Shown here: piece after piece, positions 59,481 to 64,000 of the stretch
How positions within the stretch are numbered: the first letter of the stretch is position 1
Layout of the letters: every line of letters begins with the position of its first letter
DNA from: Caulobacter sp.
GTDB lineage: Bacteria; Pseudomonadota; Alphaproteobacteria; Caulobacterales; Caulobacteraceae
Direction: 5' to 3'
DNA: 64,000 nt
Assembly (NCBI GenBank): GCA_029866155.1
Contig: JARWZW010000027.1
Span: forward strand, 1-64,000
Notes under the pieces: generated by a model
Databases searched by the model: none
Seen by the model: only the letters and a program-made list of their open reading frames with translations
Told to the model about the DNA's origin: nothing
Made by a program: the position numbers and the translations under genes

Positions 59481-61184
59481 TCAGACCACCTGGGTGGCCG
59501 TGCCGGCGACGGCATAGAGGGTCACCAGCAGGCCATTGACCAGGGCGCCGGGCAGGGCGCTGCCTGTCCGCCGCCAGCTGAAGACCGCTATGACCGAAAC
59601 GATGGTCAGCAGGGGGACAAACTGCATGGCGACGACGGTGCTCAAGGGGTCAAAGGCCGTGGGCAGGGCGCCGGTAAGGAAGAACAGGCCATAGTCCAGC
59701 GCCAGCATCAGCAGGAAACCGCCGGCAAAGGCGGCAATGGCCGTGGCGTATTGCCGGGCGGCGCTGTCGCCCTGGACGGACAGGGTCCGGTGCAGGGCGG
59801 TCTGGGCGACCAGGAAGAACAGGGTCAGGGGCGCCAGATAGACCAGGGCCAGCTGCGCCTGATCAGGACTGGGCAGCTTGAAGGCCAAGACCCAGAAGCG
59901 GAAGTCCACCGTGAACAGCCGATCCGCCAGGGCCAGGGCGCCATAGCCGGCGCCAACGGTCGCCACGGCCAGGAGGATGGCGGGAACCCAGCGCGACACC
60001 GGGCGCCGCGCGGCAGCGCCGGTGCGCCGATGGAACAGTCCCAGCAGAAGGGTCAGGGCGGTGTTGATCAGGGCCCAGACGACAATCTGGTTGGTGATGC
60101 CTTGCCGCAGGATCGGCCCCGGCGGCAGGGCCAGGGTGACCAGGATGAAGGCCGGAAAATAGGTCAGGACCGGCAAAAGGGCTGTGATCGACAGCCAGCC
60201 CCACCAGGCCCCGTCCCGCCTGCCTCGCCCGGCGACCGGCGCAGCCTTCAGGCTCGACAGCAAGGGAAGTTGCAGGGCCAGTCCAAAGGTCCCCAGGATC
60301 AGCACGACCATGCCAACCAGGGCAACGCCGGTGGCCGCCTCCTTCCAGTACCAGATCTGGTCGGAGGCCGGGCGGGGCGTGCCGCCCTCCAGGGTCCGGG
60401 CGAACCAGTCCAGGCTGTCGCCGATGGCCTCTGTGGATAGATGATCCCCTGGATGGGTCGTGACGGGCGTGGTCAGCCGCCGGGCTGTGCCCTGGCCGAT
60501 ATCGCCATAGACCTGACCGGCGATAACCGGCGCCGAGGTTCCAAACACGGCCTTCAGCTTGTCGCTTGCGCCAACGTCCTGCGCCCGGTCCACGCCCCAC
60601 ATCAGTTTGGAAAACTCGTCATAGCGGCTGAACACCACCGCCAGGTTCCGGGGCCATGCCGGGGTCCCCTCGGCGGCGAAGGGCGCGCCCGTGGCGCTGC
60701 CCTCAAGCACCATGGAACGATAGCCATTCGGCTGTGCCGCGGCGGCGGCCAGCACTGTCCAGCCGCCCATGCTGTGGCCTTCCAGGCCGATATTGCCCCG
60801 GTCGACCATGGGCTGGCTGCGCAGCCAGGTCAGGCCGTCCGGCCCGCCGAACCCGTTGGAAAAGGCCGCCCCGCCGCTATAGCCGTGGCCAGTCTGGTCC
60901 AGGGCCAGGACCACATAGCCCCGGCGGGCAAACTCGATGGCGAACCCGCTCTGGGTCTCGCGACTGTTGATATAGCCATGGACGGCCAGAATGCCGGGTG
61001 CGGGGGCCTGGGCCGTGGCGGTCCTGGGCAGATAGAGCAGCCCGCTCATCTGTGTCCCGCTGGTCCCGGCGAACCGCAGGTCCCGGACCTCGACCCCGCC
61101 GGCCGTCTGCACCGCATGGGCCGCCCAGGACCCGGCCAGCACCAGCAGCCAGCCGATCACGAACAGCGCGGCAGCCTTGCGCAT
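59481..61184 (-). CDS. alpha/beta hydrolase fused to polytopic membrane domain
   Basis: 567 residues. After an N-terminal signal/anchor helix (ALFVIGWLLVLAGSWAAHA), a periplasmic alpha/beta hydrolase occupies about 30-300. Nucleophile motif GNIGLEGHSMGGWTV, ILAVHGYINSRETQS as the oxyanion region, and TTHPGDHLSTEAI with the likely His. The C-terminal half has about seven membrane helices (WLSITALLPVLTYFPAFILV and others). Similar fusions act as acyl-ester or peptide hydrolases on the outer face of the membrane; the substrate is unknown. It is upstream of the dehydrogenase and ligase genes on the same strand. Confidence 0.85.
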   Translation of the reverse strand: MRKAAALFVIGWLLVLAGSWAAHAVQTAGGVEVRDLRFAGTSGTQMSGLLYLPRTATAQAPAPGILAVHGYINSRETQSGFAIEFARRGYVVLALDQTGHGYSGGAAFSNGFGGPDGLTWLRSQPMVDRGNIGLEGHSMGGWTVLAAAAAQPNGYRSMVLEGSATGAPFAAEGTPAWPRNLAVVFSRYDEFSKLMWGVDRAQDVGASDKLKAVFGTSAPVIAGQVYGDIGQGTARRLTTPVTTHPGDHLSTEAIGDSLDWFARTLEGGTPRPASDQIWYWKEAATGVALVGMVVLILGTFGLALQLPLLSSLKAAPVAGRGRRDGAWWGWLSITALLPVLTYFPAFILVTLALPPGPILRQGITNQIVVWALINTALTLLLGLFHRRTGAAARRPVSRWVPAILLAVATVGAGYGALALADRLFTVDFRFWVLAFKLPSPDQAQLALVYLAPLTLFFLVAQTALHRTLSVQGDSAARQYATAIAAFAGGFLLMLALDYGLFFLTGALPTAFDPLSTVVAMQFVPLLTIVSVIAVFSWRRTGSALPGALVNGLLVTLYAVAGTATQVV

Positions 61185-61505
61185 CCCTGCTTCCCCCCGG
61201 CCCGGTTTGATCCGGGTCCCTCTCTGTATCCATCAAGGTCACATTGCCGCTGGGGGAGGGCAATCCCTTACGAATAATGGCGCATTCCTCTGTTTCGGGA
61301 GAGGGTGACCATGCTTTTCTATTCCTGCTCCCGCCTGTCGGGAGAAGGTGGCCAGCGAAGCGGGTCGGATTAGGGCAGCGCCGGCCTTCGACGATCGGAG
61401 CCCGTTCCGCATCGAACGAACCGAGCAAAGCGGGACCACTGACCCAGGTTCAGAGTGTTGAAGCCCGCTCAGATGCAAGCGGCTCAATGCGTGTCAAAAC
61501 AGGCC
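61185..61505. other. intergenic region upstream of the hydrolase gene
   Basis: 321 bases without a gene. It contains the promoter side of the hydrolase gene, the left copy of an inverted repeat (61328-61393) and, near 61443-61505, remnants of the palindromic repeat family. Confidence 0.6.
61328..61393 (+). repeat. left arm of inverted repeat bracketing the DUF559 pseudogene
   Basis: It begins CTCCCGCCTGTCGGGAGAAG and continues GTGGCCAGCGAAGCGGGTCG. The same sequence occurs inverted at 61875-61940 with only two differences in the first 49 bases and weaker similarity for about 17 more. Each arm contains a small hairpin, CTCCCG-CCTGT-CGGGAG. The repeat is of a kind commonly seen between genes in alphaproteobacteria. 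Confidence 0.8.
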
Positions 61506-61508
61506 CTA
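61443..61508 (-). repeat. decayed intergenic repeat at the DUF559 3' end
   Basis: On the minus strand TAGGGCCTGTTTTGACACG begins at the pseudogene stop codon, like the AGAGCCTGTT ends of the type 1 and 2 repeats. It continues to CAACACTCTGAACCTGG, which resembles the CTAACACTTTGAATCAGAGC stretch joining copies G and B. Low-confidence relation. Confidence 0.4.
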
Positions 61509-61844
61509 ACGACCAGCGGCGGATTGAATATCCGCCAGAACCGCTTCGATGTGATTCCATATCCGGGCGTTGGGAAACCGGAGCACCAGGTATCCTATGG
61601 CTTCCAGTTGGCGATCTCGCTCTTGATCATATGCGTTGCCGACGTGGGTCGGCCCATCAGCTTCGACGATCAATCTTGCCTCGATGCAAAGAAAGTCGGC
61701 GATGTAGCCCTCAATTGGAACCTGCCGGCGGAACTTCAGGCCGGCCAGTTTCCGGTTGCGCAGGCGCGATCAGAGCAGAGCCTCGTTGGAGGTTGGCCGG
61801 GCGCGCATGGCCTGCGCGCGATTGCGGGCTTGTATGGTGAACAT
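61506..61844 (-). pseudogene. DUF559 endonuclease-like gene interrupted by a TGA nonsense codon
   Basis: 113 codons of a DUF559 (very-short-patch-repair-endonuclease-like) protein are readable in one frame. They run MFTIQARNRAQAMRARPTSN, EALL, a TGA, SRLRNRKLAGLKFRRQVPIE, GYIADFLCIEARLIVEADGP, THVGNAYDQERDRQLEAIGY and on to DIQSAAGR. The stop at 61772-61770 replaces the Trp (TGG) that is nearly invariant in LLWSRLRNR of this family. The rest, including the EADG/H active-site region, is intact, so the inactivation looks recent. The gene sits inside a pair of inverted repeats. Confidence 0.82.
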
Positions 61845-61874
61845 AGTGCGAGCATTTCGTGAGATAGCGGCAAC

Positions 61875-61940
61875 CGTCAAGCCTCGGCGCCGCCCTCATC
61901 CGACCCGCTTCGCGGGCCACCTTCTCCCGACAGGCGGGAG
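61875..61940 (-). repeat. right arm of inverted repeat bracketing the DUF559 pseudogene
   Basis: The inverse of the arm at 61328. On the plus strand it reads GCCCTCATCCGACCCGCTTC, then GCGGGCCACCTTCTCCCGAC and AGGCGGGAG. The bracketed segment is about 480 bases. It ends 17 bases before the stop of the next acyl-CoA dehydrogenase gene. Confidence 0.8.
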
Positions 61941-61957
61941 AAGGATCGCGTTCGGCC

Positions 61958-63283
61958 TCAGCCGTGCCGTGACGGGATCGGCTGGGTGTAGTCGGCGTTG
62001 GCGGCTTCCGCGAACTGCTTTTTGCGCGGCCCCAGATAGCCGAACAGGAAGGCGGCGACCTTGCGGATCTGGATCTCTTCCGAGCCTTCGGTGATCCGGT
62101 AGCGGCGGTGGTGGCGATAGATGTGCTCGAAGGGCTTGTGGCGGCTGTAACCGATGCCGCCATGCACCTGCATGGCCCGGTCGGCGGCCTCGCAGCAGAG
62201 GCGGTTGCCCCAGTAGTTGCACATGGAGACCTTGTCGGAGATCTCCTTCTCGATCTGCTTGTGGTCCATCTGGTCCATCTGCCAGGCGGTCTTGCGGATC
62301 AGCAGGCGCAGCATCTCGGCCTGGGTGGCCAGTTCCACCAGCGGGAACTGGATGGCCTGGTTGTCGCTCAGCGGCTTGCCGAACGGCTTGCGCTGCCGGG
62401 CGTATTTCACACTCTCTTCTATGCAGAAGACCGCGGCGCCCAGGGACGAGGCCGCCTGGCGGATGCGGTTCTGGTGGACGAAGGACTGGCCCAGGCCCAG
62501 GCCCCGGTCGATCTGGCCCCAGTAGGAGTCTTCCGGGATCCAGGTGTCGAACGAGATGCGCGGGTGGTCGGTGGGCATGTTGAAGGTCCACATCCACTCC
62601 TCGATCTTGATCTGGTCGCGGGGCACGATGAAGCATGTGATACCCGTGGCGTCGCCGTCCTTGCCACTGGTGCGGGCGAAGACCATCACATGGCTGACCA
62701 CATGCATGCCGGTGGTCCACATCTTCTCGCCCTTGATGCGCCAGCCGGGCTTGCCGTCCTTGTCCTCGCGGACGCCGGTGGTCTCCATGAAGGTGGCGTC
62801 CGACCCATGGTTGGGCTCGGTCAGGCCAAAGGCCGTCCGCATCGTGCCGTTCAGCACCTTCTCGCCATCCCGGGCGTATTGGTCCGGCGTGGCGAACTCC
62901 TTGAACATCAGGATGAAGGGGTTGTTGCCGACGATGCTGTGTTCGTTCTGCAGATCGTTGAACAGGCCCAGGCCCTTGGAGGCCAGGTGTTCGCGGATGA
63001 TGGCCATGGCCAGGTTGCTGCCGTCCTTGCCGCCCATCTCCGAGGGCCAGGCGAAGCGGTAGTGACCGGCGTCATCGGCCAGCTTGCGGGCCTGGCCCAG
63101 CAGCTCTTCCCATTCCTTGCGGGGCAGGCCGTTGTTGTCCCAGTCGGTGCGGGCGTGTTCGCGGCGATGATCGAAGAACCGCTCGTTGTCGTCCTTGGCC
63201 TGAAGCGGCTTGATGGTCGACTCTATGAAGGCGTCCAGCTCGACCAGATAGTCGGCGATGTCTTTTGGTACGGCGAAATCCAT
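61958..63283 (-). CDS. acyl-CoA dehydrogenase family protein
   Basis: 441 residues. FAFGLTEPNHGSDATFMET-like substrate/FAD region (read TAFGLTEPNHGSDATFMETT), KGEKMWTTGMHVVSHVMVFA, AMQVHGGIGYSRHKPFEHIY and RITEGSEEIQIRKVAAFLFG. Unlike the protein at 58225 it keeps the catalytic-type Glu (TEG). It oxidises an acyl-CoA thioester using FAD and electron-transfer flavoprotein. The larger N terminus (about 50 residues more than short-chain enzymes) fits the FadE group. ATG 63283 follows CAGGGAGAAACGGAC. Confidence 0.93.
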   Translation of the reverse strand: MDFAVPKDIADYLVELDAFIESTIKPLQAKDDNERFFDHRREHARTDWDNNGLPRKEWEELLGQARKLADDAGHYRFAWPSEMGGKDGSNLAMAIIREHLASKGLGLFNDLQNEHSIVGNNPFILMFKEFATPDQYARDGEKVLNGTMRTAFGLTEPNHGSDATFMETTGVREDKDGKPGWRIKGEKMWTTGMHVVSHVMVFARTSGKDGDATGITCFIVPRDQIKIEEWMWTFNMPTDHPRISFDTWIPEDSYWGQIDRGLGLGQSFVHQNRIRQAASSLGAAVFCIEESVKYARQRKPFGKPLSDNQAIQFPLVELATQAEMLRLLIRKTAWQMDQMDHKQIEKEISDKVSMCNYWGNRLCCEAADRAMQVHGGIGYSRHKPFEHIYRHHRRYRITEGSEEIQIRKVAAFLFGYLGPRKKQFAEAANADYTQPIPSRHG

Positions 63284-63447
63284 GTCCGTTTCTCCCTGTG
63301 TGGTCGTTTGTTGAGACCAGTATGCGCCGCCTAGGGCTGGCGGCAACCGTGACCCCGGGGAACCATGCGAGGGCAATTTGGCACAAGGCGGCGGACTGGC
63401 TGCCGCCGTTAGGAAATTCTGAGCCTCTTTGTGCGCAGCCTGCCCGC

Positions 63448-63858
63448 ATGATCCTGATGATCCTTGCCGCCGTCCTGGGAGCGGCCCTCGGAATGTCCCT
63501 GCGCCCGGCCCTTTTGGCGACGGCAGCCTCGGTCGGACTGGCCGGCAGCATCCAGGGGCTGGCTGTCCTGGTCATGCGGCTGGTCGTAACCCCTTCGGAA
63601 CTTCCCGGTCTGGCCGACCGGCTCCGTTTCTGGCTCGGTACGGATCCGGCGTCCATCTCCGCCGTCCTGGCCGCCGCGGGGATCGGATCCCTTGTCTCGG
63701 CAGTTCTCTGGTCGACAGTGAATCGTCAGTCCACCGATCACTACTGGTTTGGCCGGGGCCGAAAGTCGTTGCGTCGGTTCCGGGCGCTTGAAATCGTCGA
63801 GGACCGTGACCTCCACGATATCGCCGAAGCCAGATTCCGCGATATCCTCGGCCGCTAG
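63448..63858 (+). CDS. small inner-membrane protein of unknown function
   Basis: 136 residues. A hydrophobic N-terminal helix (MILMILAAVLGAALGMSLRP) is followed by a second over ATAASVGLAGSIQGLAVLVM and a third over SAVLAAAGIGSLVSAVLWST. A basic cytoplasmic tail, GRGRKSLRRFRALEIVEDRD, ends in AEARFRDILGR. No family recognised. The ATG was chosen because the first helix begins there. The stop TAG is the first three bases of a type 1 repeat. Confidence 0.7.
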   Translation: MILMILAAVLGAALGMSLRPALLATAASVGLAGSIQGLAVLVMRLVVTPSELPGLADRLRFWLGTDPASISAVLAAAGIGSLVSAVLWSTVNRQSTDHYWFGRGRKSLRRFRALEIVEDRDLHDIAEARFRDILGR

Positions 63859-63901
63859 AGTCTGTTCCGACAGGGGCGAAGCGGTTATCGGAACAGGCTC
63901 T
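63856..63901 (+). repeat. intergenic palindromic repeat, type 1, copy E
   Basis: TAGAGTCTGTTCCGACAG, then GGGCGAAGCGGTTATCGGAA and CAGGCTCT. The ends AGAGTCTGTTCCGA and TCGGAACAGGCTCT pair nearly perfectly. The TAG is the stop of the membrane protein gene, and GAGTC forms a GANTC site as in copy A. Nothing recognisable follows to the window end. Confidence 0.88.
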
Positions 63902-64000
63902 GGGCGCCACCGCTCCGGTTAGCCAGCCAATCCTGGTCGGGGTGATTGCGAGACCATCGCAATAAACATTCACCTGTCTGAAATTTCACTTGCAAGGGTT

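Noticed and set aside
61455-61862. Plus-strand frame across the DUF559 region
   Set aside because: It has no family motif, while the minus strand reads DUF559 with a single stop codon.
62108-63334. 408-codon frame antisense to acyl-CoA dehydrogenase
   Set aside because: Shadow of the dehydrogenase's codon bias; no domain and no start context.

Overview
The window is GC-rich (about two thirds G+C by eye), densely packed chromosomal DNA of an alphaproteobacterium. A Caulobacterales host (Phenylobacterium/Caulobacter type) is the best fit. The evidence is a TipF-like flagellar EAL protein, an rpmH-rnpA-yidC-engB block, rplU with a long Ala/Lys tail, many TTG/GTG starts, an angiotensin-converting-enzyme-like M2 peptidase, and many fatty-acid, CoA and flavin enzymes. 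I see no tRNA, rRNA, CRISPR array, transposase, prophage or origin.

Layout. 1-9.6 kb: a c-di-GMP GGDEF/EAL receptor (5' end outside the window), a carboxymuconolactone-decarboxylase-fold protein, a PDZ serine protease, tipF, a Fur-box-preceded feoAB operon, a 3-hydroxyacyl-CoA dehydrogenase and a small exported protein. 9.7-15 kb: a GbsR/MarR-type regulator with a perfect 30-bp dyad plus a DUF4166 partner, a thioesterase, an Old Yellow Enzyme, a DUF1003 protein and a 2OG-Fe oxygenase. 14.9-19.8 kb: three tandem TadG-like von Willebrand pilus proteins, one carrying two repeats that look phage-derived. 20-25.9 kb: M2 peptidase, mtgA, nitroreductase, crotonase, WD40 protein, orphan exbD. 26-28.3 kb: a CobW GTPase/metal transporter operon with a zinc-type operator, and a cupin. 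28.3-33 kb: translation and membrane-biogenesis genes (rplU-rpmA, engB, yidC, rnpA, rpmH). 33-36.8 kb: oxidoreductase/esterase/TetR cluster and a Crp-like regulator.

36.8-40.6 kb holds what I regard as the most interesting system: a translationally coupled three-gene operon. Its genes encode a TIR-transmembrane-TPR protein, a beta-rich protein of unknown function, and a repeat/Rossmann protein ending in a degenerate nucleotide-cyclase-like domain. A CRP-type dyad lies upstream and a Crp-family gene lies at the far end. 40.9-52.8 kb: flavoproteins, lipoprotein, SDR, MFS, pseudouridine synthase, an RTX-like protein with an AT-rich 5' half, a Baeyer-Villiger-type monooxygenase, a crotonase, an arylsulfatase fused to a membrane domain, and a P450. 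52.9-55.7 kb: two near-identical unknown 368-residue genes in tandem, followed by a PilZ protein. 56-63.9 kb: a HabB-like membrane protein, acyl-CoA ligase and dehydrogenases, a membrane-anchored hydrolase, a DUF559 pseudogene bracketed by inverted repeats, and a small membrane protein.

Across the window there is a family of small imperfect palindromes that share AGAGCCTGTT-like ends. In most copies the terminal TAG of the repeat is also the stop codon of the neighbouring gene.
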